Under the pieces are notes generated by a model, which ran no database searches, was not told the origin of the DNA, and saw only the letters and a list, made by a program, of their open reading frames with translations. Made by a program: the position numbers and the translations under genes. A stretch of DNA of 64,000 bases from Solirubrobacteraceae bacterium (GTDB lineage: Bacteria; Actinomycetota; Thermoleophilia; Solirubrobacterales; Solirubrobacteraceae), in the NCBI GenBank assembly GCA_030690545.1, contig JAUYGN010000094.1, positions 48,974-112,973 on the forward strand, read 5' to 3'. Shown one piece after another: positions 54,729-64,000 of this stretch (the first letter of the stretch is position 1; the number at the start of each line of letters is the position of its first letter).

Positions 54729-57700
54729 TGGTCGACGACCTCCTCGCAGGCGAGCAGGTCGTCCCACATGCGCCGCGCCAGCCGGCCGAAGCGCGACGTG
54801 TCGGCCATCTCCCAGCCGTCGCCCAGCTCGTCGGGGCGCGGGACCTCGGCGAGCACGTCCTCGAACGAACGCTGCGTGCCGAGCACGAGCAGGTGGTCGG
54901 GCTCGCGGTCCTCGCGGTCGAACTTCCACGTCGACTCCCACGCCGAGCGCGCCGGCGACACCGGGTTCGCGCCGCGCCGAGCCGCGGCCGCGTACGCCGC
55001 GGAACTGAGGCAGTACAGCGGCAGCGCCTCGCGCATCCCGCGGTCGTAGAGGTCGACGAGCGTGCGCAGGCTCGCGAGTGCGCGTGCCCGGCGCTGCTCG
55101 GCGTCCGCGCCGAGCACGGCGATCCGCGCGACCGTCACGCGTGCGTGCTGGTCGGCGTCGGCGCGCGCCCGGCCGATCGTCACCGACGCGAACGGGCGTC
55201 GCGGGTGCGACGCGGTCAGCGCGAGCAGGCGCACCCAGGCGGCGAGACGATGGCGCGGGCTGACGCGCGAGTACGTCACGGACGAGAGCACGTCGCCGCG
55301 CACGCCCGGCGCGGTGCCGCGCAGCACGCGACCGCCTCCGAGCGGCACGTTGACGTCCAAGGACCCCACTCCCACGCCGCGCGGCGCGGGCCGCCCACCG
55401 AGCGGCGCATCGCCCGGCGAGCCCGCTGCGCCGAGCAGCGTCGTCGCCGCCGCCGCGATCCCCTCGACGGTCGGCCGCACGCGGTCGATGACCTGCCCGC
55501 TCAGCGCCCCGGGCGGCAGCGTCCCGCGCGCGATCTCGGCCGCGACGCACGCGGCGAGCTGCGCCCCGCCGAGCAGGCCGTCGACGAGCCGCTGGCCGAC
55601 CGCCCACACCTCGAGCCCGTCGAGCTCGACGGGCAGCGCGTCGGCGACGTCCTCGTCGTAGTCGGCGACGCTGATCCCGAGCCGCTGGCGCAGGAACGCG
55701 CGCACCGGGCGCTCGGCGAACTTCACGACCCCGTCGAGCTCGACGATCGGGCCGGCTGCATCCGGAAGCGGCTCGCGCAGGAAGGGTGCGTCCGCAGCAC
55801 GCGGGGCGATGATCGCGCGCGCGCCGTCCAGCGCGACCCGGTCGAAGCTCCACGGCCGCTTCCGCGCGACCTCGCCCGAGGCGAAGTTGCGCGGATCGAA
55901 CGGCTGGAGCGGATGGCGGACGACGACCTGCGAGCGCGCCTCGGCGCTCGGCACGCGCACCGTCCGGTCGACGACGTCGAGCAGCTCGCCGACCGGCACC
56001 GCCGCCGGCCGCGGCGCGTTCGTGCGCTCGTCGTTGCCCGTGTACGTGACGATCAGCCGGTCGGTCGCCGCGAGCAGCGCGTCGAGCAGCATCTGGCGAT
56101 CCTCGGTGCGCGTGTCGCGGTCGCCGACGTGCGGGTCGGCGAGCATGAGGTCGTCGCCGTCGCGGTGCGCCTTGCGGGGGAAGGCGCCGTCGTCGAGGCC
56201 GAGCAGGCAGACGACGCGATGCGGCACCGACCGCATCGGCACGAGCGTGCAGATCGTCAGGTGGCCGGTGCGGAAGTTCGCGCGCGTCGGCCGGCCCTGC
56301 AACCGCTCGGCGAAGAGCGAGCGCACCTCCGCCGCCATCAACCGCGTGCCGTCGGCCCGGCCGCCGACCCCAGCCTGCTCGACGACGTCGTCGAGCAGCC
56401 GCTGCAGCTCGGCGCGCTGCCAGCCGTCGCGCGCGCCGGTGAGCGTCAACGCTTCGACGGCCGCCCCGATCGCCGCCGCCCACGCCGCCACGCTCTTCGC
56501 CCCGCTGAGCGAATCCAACGCGAAGCCGAGCCGGTCGACGAGCTCCGCGAACCGCCCGACCAGATCGATCGCCCCGCTCTCGACGTCGTCGATCGGCAGC
56601 ACGCCCTCGTAGAGCCGGTGCCCGTCCTCGGTCATCGCGACGCCGACGAGCAACCGGTCCAGGCCCGCCCGCCAGGTCCCCGACGCGAGCGACTCGAGCT
56701 TGTACGGCGCGCGGTGCGCGGCATCGAGGCCCCAGCGCACGCCGCCGTCGGCGATCCACTCCTGGATCCGCGTGAGGTCGTCGTCGTCGAACGCGAAGCG
56801 CCGCCGGAGGGGCTCGCGGTCGGCGAGGTCGAGCACCTGCGACGCGGTCAGCCGCGCGCCGACGAGGTCGAGCAGCTGCGCGGCGACGCCGAGCACAGGG
56901 TTCGTCTGGCGCAGCGCGCGGTCGGCGAGCCGCACGCGCAGGTCCGGCAGGCCGGTGTCCACGGGCGCGCCGGGATCCTCGTCGTCGGCCACCACCGCAC
57001 CGACGCCGAACGTCGCGTGGATCAGCGGCGCGAAGGTCTCGATGTCCGGGCACATCACGATCACGTCGCGCGGCTCGAGGGTCGGGTCGTCCTGCAGCAG
57101 GTGGAGGATCGCATCGCGCGCGACCTCGACCTGGCGCGCGCGGCCGTGGCAGGCGTGGACCTGCACGCTGCGGTCGCCGGGCGCCAGCAGCGGGCGCGCG
57201 TCATCGGCGCCCGGCAGCGGCGCGCCCGGCGACGCGCGGTCGGCGCGCACGTCGGCCTGGATCCGGGCGAGCAGCGTGGCCGCCACGCCGTGCTCGACCG
57301 GATGGTGATGGTCGACCTGCTCCTCGTCGGAGGAAGCGCCCACCACCAGCTGAAGCTCGCGCGCGTCCTGCCCCCACGACGCGAGCAGGCGGTTCGCCGG
57401 CAGCGTCGCGGTGACGTCGTCGTCGCGACGCACGATCGCCGGCCGCGCAGCCGCGACCTCCTCCCACAGCACCGGCGACGGATGCAGGAGGAACAGGTGC
57501 ACGTCGCGCCCGACCGCCAGCGCCCGCAGCACCGCGAGCCGGCCGGCGGGCAGCCGCGTCAGCCCGAAGAGCGCAAGCCGCGGCGGCAGATCGACGAGCG
57601 CAGGATCCGAACGCAGGCGCGCGCAGGCGCCCTCAAGCCGCTCGGCCGGACCGGGAGTCCCAACCCGCGCACGCAGCCGCCGCCACAGCTCCGCCTGCCA

Positions 57701-58240
57701 GAGCGCCTCGCCGTCCAACGCACCGCCCGCGCCGTCGAGATCCTCGCCGCGCGCCCACGCCCGGACCATGGCCGGCCGGTGCAGCGCATAGCCATCGAAC
57801 AGCTCGGCGACGTGCCGCACGGCGCTCAGCCGTCGCGCCCGCCGCGACTCGTCGCCCGCCTCGTCACCGGCGCCGAGATGCGCCGCGAGCGATGCCAGCC
57901 ACAGCTCGCCGAGCGACGCCTCGACGACATCGAGCAGCGGCCACACGACGTGCTCGACCAGCCACGGATCGGCCTCCGGATCGACGCCGCACGCCGCCGC
58001 GACCGCGTCCGCCACGAGCCGCCGCGGCGACGGGAAGTCGACGTTTGCGCAGACCCCGTCGTAGCGACCCGCCGTCGCACCGAGACACGACGACAGGCGC
58101 TGGGTCAGCCAGCGCTCCATGCCGCGCGTCGGCACGGCGACGACCTCGGGCGCGAACGGGTCGGCGAGCGGCTCGCGGAGCAGCTCGCCGAGCGCCTCGA
58201 CGAGACCGTCCGCGCGCTCAGCGCGGTGAACGTGCAGCAC
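54725..58240 (-). CDS. recC: Exodeoxyribonuclease V subunit RecC
   Basis: The 1171-residue RecC subunit recognises Chi-like sequences and holds the RecBCD complex. The N terminus reads LHVHRAERADGLVEALGELL and soon VPTRGMERWLTQRLS, typical of RecC, and HACHGRARQVEVARDAIL and WSFDRVALDGARA follow in the expected order. It has a GTG start at 58238-58240 and is first in the recCBD operon. The gene is divergent from the dehydrogenase at 58446. The Chi sequence of this organism is unknown. Confidence 0.92.
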   Translation of the reverse strand: MLHVHRAERADGLVEALGELLREPLADPFAPEVVAVPTRGMERWLTQRLSSCLGATAGRYDGVCANVDFPSPRRLVADAVAAACGVDPEADPWLVEHVVWPLLDVVEASLGELWLASLAAHLGAGDEAGDESRRARRLSAVRHVAELFDGYALHRPAMVRAWARGEDLDGAGGALDGEALWQAELWRRLRARVGTPGPAERLEGACARLRSDPALVDLPPRLALFGLTRLPAGRLAVLRALAVGRDVHLFLLHPSPVLWEEVAAARPAIVRRDDDVTATLPANRLLASWGQDARELQLVVGASSDEEQVDHHHPVEHGVAATLLARIQADVRADRASPGAPLPGADDARPLLAPGDRSVQVHACHGRARQVEVARDAILHLLQDDPTLEPRDVIVMCPDIETFAPLIHATFGVGAVVADDEDPGAPVDTGLPDLRVRLADRALRQTNPVLGVAAQLLDLVGARLTASQVLDLADREPLRRRFAFDDDDLTRIQEWIADGGVRWGLDAAHRAPYKLESLASGTWRAGLDRLLVGVAMTEDGHRLYEGVLPIDDVESGAIDLVGRFAELVDRLGFALDSLSGAKSVAAWAAAIGAAVEALTLTGARDGWQRAELQRLLDDVVEQAGVGGRADGTRLMAAEVRSLFAERLQGRPTRANFRTGHLTICTLVPMRSVPHRVVCLLGLDDGAFPRKAHRDGDDLMLADPHVGDRDTRTEDRQMLLDALLAATDRLIVTYTGNDERTNAPRPAAVPVGELLDVVDRTVRVPSAEARSQVVVRHPLQPFDPRNFASGEVARKRPWSFDRVALDGARAIIAPRAADAPFLREPLPDAAGPIVELDGVVKFAERPVRAFLRQRLGISVADYDEDVADALPVELDGLEVWAVGQRLVDGLLGGAQLAACVAAEIARGTLPPGALSGQVIDRVRPTVEGIAAAATTLLGAAGSPGDAPLGGRPAPRGVGVGSLDVNVPLGGGRVLRGTAPGVRGDVLSSVTYSRVSPRHRLAAWVRLLALTASHPRRPFASVTIGRARADADQHARVTVARIAVLGADAEQRRARALASLRTLVDLYDRGMREALPLYCLSSAAYAAAARRGANPVSPARSAWESTWKFDREDREPDHLLVLGTQRSFEDVLAEVPRPDELGDGWEMADTSRFGRLARRMWDDLLACEEVVDQ

Positions 58241-58445
58241 GGCGTCGGCTCACTCTCGCTGCGAACCGCATGTGGATCTGAGCGCGTCGATCATCGTCAC
58301 CGAGTATCGCGGTCCACGCCGCGCATCTCGGCGACGAGTGCCGCCAGCTCGCGACCGCTCGCGCGCGGCGCTCCAACCGTCCTGTCGTCGCACGTGAGAT
58401 GACGACCGGCGGATCCTCGATGATGAAGGTAAAGGAGGCGGCAGC

Positions 58446-59372
58446 ATGGGCACGGAGTCAGAGACGCTGAACGGGAAGGTGGCACTCGTCGCGGGAGCGA
58501 CGCGCGGTGCCGGGCGCGGCGTCGCGGTGGCGCTCGGCGAGGCCGGGGCGACGGTGTACTGCAGCGGCCGCACGACGCGGCAGCGGCGCTCGGAGTACGA
58601 CCGGCCGGAGACGATCGAGGAGACCGCCGAGCTCGTCGACGAGGCCGGCGGCAGGGGGATCCCCGTCGAGGTCGACCATCTGCAGCCGGCGCAGGTCGCC
58701 GCGCTCGTGCAGCGCATCGACGACGAGCAGGGCCGGCTCGACGTCCTCGTGAACGACATCTGGGGCGGCGAGCAGCTGTTCGAGTGGGACGCGCCGCTGT
58801 GGGAGCACGACCTCGACAACGGCCTGCGGATGCTGCGCCTGGCGATCGACACGCACCTCATCACGAGCCACTTCGCGCTGCCGCTGCTGATCCGCCGGCC
58901 GGGCGGCCTCGTCGTCGAGATGACCGACGGCACCCGCGAGTACAACGCCGAGAACTACCGGCTGTCGGCGTTCTACGACCTCGCCAAGACGGCGGTCCTG
59001 CGGCTCGCGTTCGCGCAGGGCAAGGAGCTCGCACCGCATCGCTGCGGCGCGGTCGCGCTGACGCCCGGCTGGATGCGCTCGGAGATGATGCTCGAGCACT
59101 ACGCGGTCACCGAGGCGACCTGGCGCGACGCCACGGCCGGAGACCCGCACTTCGCCGCGATCTCCGAGAGCCCGCGCTTCGTCGGCCGCGCGGTCGCCGC
59201 GCTGGCCGCCGACCCGGACGTGCAGCGCCGCAACGGCGGCTCGTTCTCCTCCGGCGGGCTCGCGCGCGAGTACGGCTTCACCGACGTCGACGGCTCGCAG
59301 CCCGACTGCTGGCGCTACCTCGTCGAGGTCCAGGACGCCGGCCTGCCCGCGGATCCGACCGGCTACCGCTGA
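58446..59372 (+). CDS. Short-chain dehydrogenase/reductase
   Basis: The 308-residue enzyme has the nucleotide-binding loop GATRGAGRG (about 17-25), an RTTRQRRSE segment that favours NADP, NDIWGGE in place of the usual NNAG, and an active-site YDLAK with Tyr and Lys. The long C-terminal part (RFVGRAVAALAADPDVQRRN) is typical of a subfamily of unknown substrate. AAAGGAGG lies about 8 nt before the ATG, a strong ribosome site. It is divergent from recC and the only gene in its unit. Confidence 0.9.
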   Translation: MGTESETLNGKVALVAGATRGAGRGVAVALGEAGATVYCSGRTTRQRRSEYDRPETIEETAELVDEAGGRGIPVEVDHLQPAQVAALVQRIDDEQGRLDVLVNDIWGGEQLFEWDAPLWEHDLDNGLRMLRLAIDTHLITSHFALPLLIRRPGGLVVEMTDGTREYNAENYRLSAFYDLAKTAVLRLAFAQGKELAPHRCGAVALTPGWMRSEMMLEHYAVTEATWRDATAGDPHFAAISESPRFVGRAVAALAADPDVQRRNGGSFSSGGLAREYGFTDVDGSQPDCWRYLVEVQDAGLPADPTGYR

Positions 59373-59379
59373 CGCCCGC

Positions 59380-59556
59380 CAAACGCCGCTCGCGATCAGG
59401 CGCGTCGTGCTCTGCGGCCAGGTCACCGAGCAGTGCATGCTCTACAGCGCGCTCGATGCCCACGTGCGCCATCTCGAGGTGGCGATCCCGCGCGACGCCG
59501 TCGCACACATCGACCCGCAGCTCGCCGACGCCCTCGACCGATCCTCACCGCCTCGC
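59380..59556 (+). pseudogene. Remnant of an isochorismatase-family hydrolase
   Basis: The plus strand reads PLAIRRVVLCGQVTEQCMLY then SALDAHVRHLEVAIP, ending HIDPQLADALD. This is the C-terminal third of an isochorismatase-like cysteine hydrolase, including the conserved cysteine in VTEQC. There is no N-terminal part and no start codon for the domain, and the end shifts frame, so it is a pseudogene left between the dehydrogenase and methyltransferase genes. Confidence 0.7.
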
Positions 59557-59575
59557 ATGCCTGCGGGACGCGCTG

Positions 59576-60343
59576 TCACGCGGTGTGCAGGCGCCATGCG
59601 TACAGCACGGCCGCGACCGAGGTCGCGAGGTTGAGGCTCGAGACGCCGGCGCGCATCGGGATCCGCAGCCGGCCGTCGGCGCGCTGCAGCAGCACGCCGC
59701 TCAGGCCCTCGCGCTCAGTGCCGAAGGCGAGGATCGCCCGCGCCGGAAGGTCGCCCGGCCGCAGCTCGTCGCCGTCTGGGTCGATCGCCAGCAGCGGCCG
59801 GTCGCCGAGCGCCGGCAGGTCGTCGATCCGCGCGACCGGCAGCGCGTAGTGCAGGCCCGCCGCGCCGCGCAGCGCGTCCGGGTGCCACGGGTCGCTCGCG
59901 CCGGTCGTCAGCACCGCCGCCGCGTCGGCTGCCGCCGCGACGCGCACGCAGGCGCCCATGTTCGCCATCGTGCGCGGATCCTCCAGCAGCACGATCGGCG
60001 CCACGCGCGGGTCGGCGAGCGCAACGGCGGGATCGACGGACGGGCGCCGCGCGATCGCAAGCACGCCGGTGCGCGGCACGTGCGGTGCGCAGCACGCCAG
60101 CACGTCGCCGCTCACCGTCGTGATGAGCGACGCGAACGCCTCCGCGAGATCGGGCGCGAGATCGGCCGCGAGCCGCTCGAGCGCGGCGACGTCCGTGCCC
60201 ACCGCCTCGTCGACGCGCGCGCCGAAGCGCAGGGCGTGCTTGAGCGCGTGGAAGCCCTCGAGGACCGCCAGCTCGGGGTCGCGCCGCGCGCGCCGGAAGC
60301 GCTCGGCGAGCGCGCCGCCGCCGGTGGTCGATGTTCCCTCCAC
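59576..60343 (-). CDS. SpoU/TrmH-family RNA 2'-O-methyltransferase
   Basis: The 255-residue protein has the knotted SPOUT fold of 2'-O-ribose methyltransferases: PRTMANMGACVR in motif 1, ILAFGTEREGLS in motif 2 and IPMRAGVSSLNLATSVAAVL in motif 3. The N-terminal 90 residues form a substrate-binding domain. It is expected to methylate rRNA or tRNA; the site is unknown. ATG at 60341-60343 is the first possible start. Confidence 0.92.
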   Translation of the reverse strand: MEGTSTTGGGALAERFRRARRDPELAVLEGFHALKHALRFGARVDEAVGTDVAALERLAADLAPDLAEAFASLITTVSGDVLACCAPHVPRTGVLAIARRPSVDPAVALADPRVAPIVLLEDPRTMANMGACVRVAAAADAAAVLTTGASDPWHPDALRGAAGLHYALPVARIDDLPALGDRPLLAIDPDGDELRPGDLPARAILAFGTEREGLSGVLLQRADGRLRIPMRAGVSSLNLATSVAAVLYAWRLHTA

Positions 60344-60436
60344 GGCGCAGATCGTCGCAGCGCGACCGCCGTCCGCGCCGGCGCAGCGCAGCTCGAAGGC
60401 GTGATCACGATTGCCAGGCCCGTCATGATTGCCCGC

Positions 60437-61261
60437 ATGAGCAGACGCGCCGCGATCATCGCCGTCTGCACCACGCTCGCGATCGCCTGCCTCGCGCCGG
60501 CGCTCGCGAGCGCCGCCGGCCCGAAGAGCGTCGTCATGTTCGGCGAGTCCGGCGACTACGTCGCGCCGGGCCTGCGCACATACGAGGGCGCCAAGCAGGT
60601 CAAGCTCAATGGCTCATCGGCGGGCGTCTCGATCAGCGTCGACGGTCCCAACCAGCGGGCGTTCGGCTTCTCGATGAACTTCACTCCCGCGCGCGACGAC
60701 CTGCTCGCGCCGGGCAGCTACTCCGGCGCGCAGCGCTCGTCGTTTCGTGACAGCGGGCGTCCCGGCATCGACATCTCCGGCGACGGTCGCGGCTGCAACA
60801 CGCAGGCCGGCCGCTTCATCGTCAAGGATCTCGGACTGACGGCGAGCGGCAGGGTCAACCGCCTCTGGCTGCTGTTCGAGCAGCGCTGCGAGGGCGGCCG
60901 CGCGGCGCTGTTCGGCGAGGTGAAGGTCGGCGTGCCGCCGCGCCCCGGCCCGCTGCGCGCGACGCCGAGCGCGCTGCGCTGGCCCGACCGCCGCGTCGGC
61001 CAGCGCGGCACGACGGTGCCGCTGACGTTCGTCGCGCGCCGCGCCGTGACCCCCGGCCGAGCCGCGCTGCGCGGCTCCGGACGGCGCGCGTTCACGGTCA
61101 CCGCGAACCGCTGCCGGGGGCGGCGCCTGGCGACCGGCGACCGCTGCCAGGTCTACGTGCGCTTCACCCCGCGCCGCAAGGCGACCGCGCGCGCGACGCT
61201 GTCGCTGCAGGGCATGGGCAGCGCGGCGCGGATCGCGCTGACCGGCGGCACGCCGCGCTGA
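60437..61261 (+). CDS. Secreted protein with C-terminal beta-sandwich domain
   Basis: A 274-residue secreted protein with a signal peptide (SRRAAIIAVCTTLAIACLAP, cleaved near ALASAA), a domain of about 130 residues (SGDYVAPGLRTYEGAKQVKL, FSMNFTPARDD) and, from about residue 178, a second domain like the abnormal-spindle/Hydin beta domains (ATPSALRWPDRRVG, VTANRCRGRRLATGDRCQVY). An ATG four codons upstream is an alternative start. The role is unknown. It ends inside the antisense small frame at 61153-61401. Confidence 0.8.
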   Translation: MSRRAAIIAVCTTLAIACLAPALASAAGPKSVVMFGESGDYVAPGLRTYEGAKQVKLNGSSAGVSISVDGPNQRAFGFSMNFTPARDDLLAPGSYSGAQRSSFRDSGRPGIDISGDGRGCNTQAGRFIVKDLGLTASGRVNRLWLLFEQRCEGGRAALFGEVKVGVPPRPGPLRATPSALRWPDRRVGQRGTTVPLTFVARRAVTPGRAALRGSGRRAFTVTANRCRGRRLATGDRCQVYVRFTPRRKATARATLSLQGMGSAARIALTGGTPR

Positions 61262-61401
61262 CGAGCAGCTGCGGGCAGATCGTGCGCGGCGCGCCGGGCG
61301 CTGAGGTAGAGCACGTCGCGCTCGTCGTACTCGTGCTGATCGAACGTCGTGCCGGCGAGCGCGCTGCACCGCTCCCCGATGTCGTCGGCGCGTTCGGTCA
61401 T
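61153..61401 (-). CDS. Possible small protein overlapping the secreted-protein gene
   Basis: A minus-strand frame of 82 residues (MTERADDIGERCSALAGTTF, then DERDVLYLSARRAAHDLPAA). It overlaps the end of the plus-strand gene by about 108 bp, and only the first 45 residues lie in non-coding sequence. Composition looks protein-like, but there is no recognised family and no strong ribosome site, so this may be a fragment whose real stop was lost or a chance frame. Confidence 0.25.
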   Translation of the reverse strand: MTERADDIGERCSALAGTTFDQHEYDERDVLYLSARRAAHDLPAAARQRGVPPVSAIRAALPMPCSDSVARAVALRRGVKRT

Positions 61402-61460
61402 CGACAGGACCGGCTGCGGAGACCGGATACGTTTCCCTCGGAGGGACGACGACCGAAACC

Positions 61461-64000
61461 ATGACACTTCTGGAGCGAGACGGCGAGCTCTCCAGGATCG
61501 AGCGCGAACTCGGACGGGCGGTGGCCGGGGCCGGCGGGCTGGTGACGATCGAGGGCCCGCCCGGGATCGGCAAGACCCAGCTGCTCCGCGCGGCCGGGGC
61601 GCTGGCGGTCGAGCGGGGGGTCACCACGCTGGCCGGAGCGGGCGATCCGTCCGAGCGCGGCGTGCCCTATGCCGCGATCCGACACGCGTTCACGGGCGCG
61701 CTGCGCGACCCGTCGCTCGCGCCGATCCTGCTCGCCGGGCGCGCCGCCGAAGCGGCGCCGCTGCTGGAGGGCAGGGCGCCCTCGGCGCGCAGCGACGACG
61801 AGCGCACTGTGCGGATCCTCGACGGCCTCTTCTGGGCGACCGTCAACCTCTGCGAGCGCAAGCCGCTGCTGCTGGCGATCGACGACGGCCACTGGGTCGA
61901 CCCGCCATCGCTGCGCTTCCTGGCCTATCTGACACGACGCCTGGAGGGCCTTCCGGCGCTCGTCCTCTACGCCCACCGCCCCGGCGGGCCCGGGCTCGGG
62001 TCCGCCGCCCACGAGGCGCTGCTCGCCGGGGTCGAGCACCGCTCGCTGCATCCGGCCCCGCTCGGGCCCGAGGCCACGGCGGAGCTGGTCGGAGCCACCC
62101 TCGGCGCCGAGCCCGACGAAGCGTTCTGCCGCGCCTGCTATCGCGCCTCGGCCGGCAATCCGCTGCTGGTCCGCGAGCTCCTGCGGGCGCTGGCGGCGCG
62201 CGACGTCCAGCCCTCCGCCGCGGCCGTCGAGGCACTCGCCGACATCGGCCCGGCGGCCGTCGCCCGCACGGTGCGCCTGCGACTGAGCCAGCTTCCCGCC
62301 GACGCGAGCCGACTGGCGGAGGTCGCCGCGGTGGCCGGCGAGCACATGCCCCTGGCGCACGCGGCGACGATCGCCGCGCTCGACCCCGGCTCGGCCGCCG
62401 TGGCCGCGTCCGAGCTGCATCGCGCCGAGATCCTCGCCCCGGTCGCCCACGTCTCGTTCGTCCATCCGCTCGTCCGCGACGCGCTCGCCGAAGGCCTCGA
62501 GCCACTGCAGGCCGCCGCCGTCCACGAGCGCGCCGCCGAGCTCCTGCACGCGGAAGGGGCGGCGCCGGAGGCGATCGCCCGGCACCTGCTCCACGCCCCG
62601 CCCCGTCACGGGGAGCGCTGGCGCGTCGAGACCCTGCGCGCCGCGGCGCGCGGCGCGTCTGCGGCCGGCGACGCCGAGACCGCGACCGCCTACCTGCGTC
62701 GCGCGCTGGCCGAGCCGCCGCCGATCGACGAACGGGCCACCGTCCTCACCGAGCTGGCCGCCGCCGCCTTCCCGCTCGAGTTCGACGCGACGGTCGCCTA
62801 TCTCCAGGAGGCCCTGCCCCTGATCCTCGACCACCGCGCCCGGGCCGCCGCGACCGCCCAGCTCGCGGGGATGCTGGAGACGACCGACCCCAACGCGTCC
62901 GTCGCGGCGGCGCTGGAGGCGATCGAGGAGCTCGGCGACGCCGACGGCGAGCTGCGGCGCCAGCTGCTGGCGGTGGTCACCCAGGCGGGGATGCTGCGGC
63001 CCGAGCCGGCCGAGCTGCCGCGCGACGTGCTGGCCGCGATGCGCTTGGAGACCGAGGTCGACGACGGCGGGGCGCGCCTGCTCTCCGCGAGCCTCACCTA
63101 CCGGGATGCGTGGATGGGCATGTCCGCCGCGGAGCTCGTGCCCCGCGTCGAGCGGGCCTTCAGCGGTGACTGGGTGTCGCTCCTGGACACCGACGGCGGC
63201 CCCCACACGATGGCGTTCCTGGCGCTGCTGATCACCGACTCGAAGATCGCCCGGCGCGTGGTCGAGGAATGGGTCGCCTATGGCCGCCGGAGCGGGAGCA
63301 GGGTGGCGCTGGGCGGCTCGAAGATGTTCTCCGCCCACCTTCACCTCGCACGCGGGGAGCTCGAGGACGCGGCGGCGGAGACCGACGAGTCGCTGGAGAT
63401 GTTCGGCATGTGGGGGATGCCGGGCATCGCGCTCGCCCACGCCGTCGCGGCGGCCGCCGGGGCGGCAGTCGCCCGGGGCGACCTCGACGGCGCGGCGCGG
63501 GCGCTGGAGCGGGCGACGGTCACCGATCCCGAGGCGGGATCGGTCGGCCTGCACGGCCTGCTCGCCGTACGCGCCGAGCTGCGGGCGGCGGCGGGCGAGA
63601 CGCGCGTCGCGCTGGCCGAGACGCTCGAGCTCGGCCGGCGCTTCGAGGCGCTCGGGGGCCGCAACCCCGGGCTGCTGCCGTGGCGCTCGCGGGCGGCGCT
63701 GCTGATCGCCCAGCTCGGTGAGGACCTCGGCGAGGCGCGCGCGCTCGCCGCTGCCGAGCTCGAGCTCGCGCGCGCCTGGGGCACCCCGCGCGCGATCGGG
63801 CGGGCGCTGACCGCGGTCGGGTCGCTGCAGGCCGGCGAGCGGGCGACGGCGACGCTCGACGGCGCGGTCGCCGAGCTCGAGCGGGCCCCCGCTCCACTGG
63901 AGCTGACGGCGGCGCTGATCGCGCTCGGCGGCGCGCTGAGCGCCGCGGGCCGGGCGAGCGACGCGAGGCCGACGCTGCGCCGCGCGCTCGACCTCGCGGC
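61461..64000 (+). CDS. Large ATP-binding regulator of the LuxR (LAL) type, N-terminal part
   Basis: The first 846 codons of a long regulator; the end lies outside the window. It has Walker A EGPPGIGKTQLL near residues 30-41, Walker B LLLAIDDGHWVDPPSLRFL near 135, and a helical repeat region from about residue 350 onward that resembles tetratricopeptide-type sensor modules. Such proteins normally end in a LuxR helix-turn-helix. No stop occurs to the window edge. GAGGG lies about 15 nt before the ATG. Target genes are unknown. Confidence 0.88.
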   Translation, partial: MTLLERDGELSRIERELGRAVAGAGGLVTIEGPPGIGKTQLLRAAGALAVERGVTTLAGAGDPSERGVPYAAIRHAFTGALRDPSLAPILLAGRAAEAAPLLEGRAPSARSDDERTVRILDGLFWATVNLCERKPLLLAIDDGHWVDPPSLRFLAYLTRRLEGLPALVLYAHRPGGPGLGSAAHEALLAGVEHRSLHPAPLGPEATAELVGATLGAEPDEAFCRACYRASAGNPLLVRELLRALAARDVQPSAAAVEALADIGPAAVARTVRLRLSQLPADASRLAEVAAVAGEHMPLAHAATIAALDPGSAAVAASELHRAEILAPVAHVSFVHPLVRDALAEGLEPLQAAAVHERAAELLHAEGAAPEAIARHLLHAPPRHGERWRVETLRAAARGASAAGDAETATAYLRRALAEPPPIDERATVLTELAAAAFPLEFDATVAYLQEALPLILDHRARAAATAQLAGMLETTDPNASVAAALEAIEELGDADGELRRQLLAVVTQAGMLRPEPAELPRDVLAAMRLETEVDDGGARLLSASLTYRDAWMGMSAAELVPRVERAFSGDWVSLLDTDGGPHTMAFLALLITDSKIARRVVEEWVAYGRRSGSRVALGGSKMFSAHLHLARGELEDAAAETDESLEMFGMWGMPGIALAHAVAAAAGAAVARGDLDGAARALERATVTDPEAGSVGLHGLLAVRAELRAAAGETRVALAETLELGRRFEALGGRNPGLLPWRSRAALLIAQLGEDLGEARALAAAELELARAWGTPRAIGRALTAVGSLQAGERATATLDGAVAELERAPAPLELTAALIALGGALSAAGRASDARPTLRRALDLA

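Noticed and set aside
54728..58402. Plus-strand frame opposite recC
   Set aside because: RecC is clear on the other strand and the product of this frame has no recognisable domain.

Overview
The window is high-GC DNA read as an actinobacterial chromosome segment. Leaderless or GTG/TTG starts, tightly overlapping operons (ATGA/GTGA junctions), a form I CO dehydrogenase cluster, furA-katG, recC-recB-recD and a glutaminase-STAS-cNMP fusion all point to a soil actinobacterium. The gene mix (DUF4383, proline-rich membrane proteins, large extracellular repeat proteins) suggests the Solirubrobacterales/Thermoleophilia, for example a Conexibacter-like organism; the taxonomic call is inference.

Region 1 (1-8767): aerobic CO oxidation and molybdenum cofactor supply. 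On the minus strand run coxM, coxS, coxL (form I active-site motif), an XdhC-type maturation protein fused to two YHS domains, a MobA-like nucleotidyltransferase and the start of a MoxR ATPase (coxD). A LysR regulator is transcribed divergently. After a small cysteine-rich gene come moaC and moaA, which make the cofactor precursor used by CoxL. Region 2 (8768-11100): a DUF4383 membrane protein, a truncated haemoglobin and two membrane proteins of unknown function.

Region 3 (11101-15391): a striking operon of eight small membrane-anchored proteins, three of them built from long uninterrupted 7-residue repeats. It ends in a classic terminator and I recognise no characterised system. Region 4 (15915-25068): an alpha/beta hydrolase, tRNA-Ala(UGC), an ABC exporter with a coupled lipoprotein, a Gfo/Idh/MocA oxidoreductase, a PhzF-like enzyme, a disordered protein, a diguanylate cyclase and tRNA-Ala(CGC).

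Region 5 (25027-37538): a 12.5-kb genomic island. A 24-bp stretch of tRNA-Ala(CGC) is repeated exactly at 37515-37538, and the island holds a tyrosine recombinase broken by an in-frame stop, a replication-relaxation protein, a Fic protein, a remnant of an OLD-type ATPase, a proteasome-like Ntn hydrolase candidate and a tightly coupled five-gene set. That set comprises a small partner protein, a Rad50/SMC-like ATPase with a zinc-ribbon insertion, an alpha-helical protein, a PD-(D/E)XK nuclease and a HEPN-motif protein. It is the best candidate for an undescribed anti-phage or anti-plasmid system, organised like ABC-three-component systems.

Region 6 (37590-64000): glutaminase fusion, furA-katG peroxide defence, a 2,200-residue secreted repeat protein, recC-recB-recD, a short-chain dehydrogenase, an isochorismatase remnant, a SpoU-type methyltransferase, a secreted protein and the N-terminal part of a large ATP-binding regulator cut by the window end.
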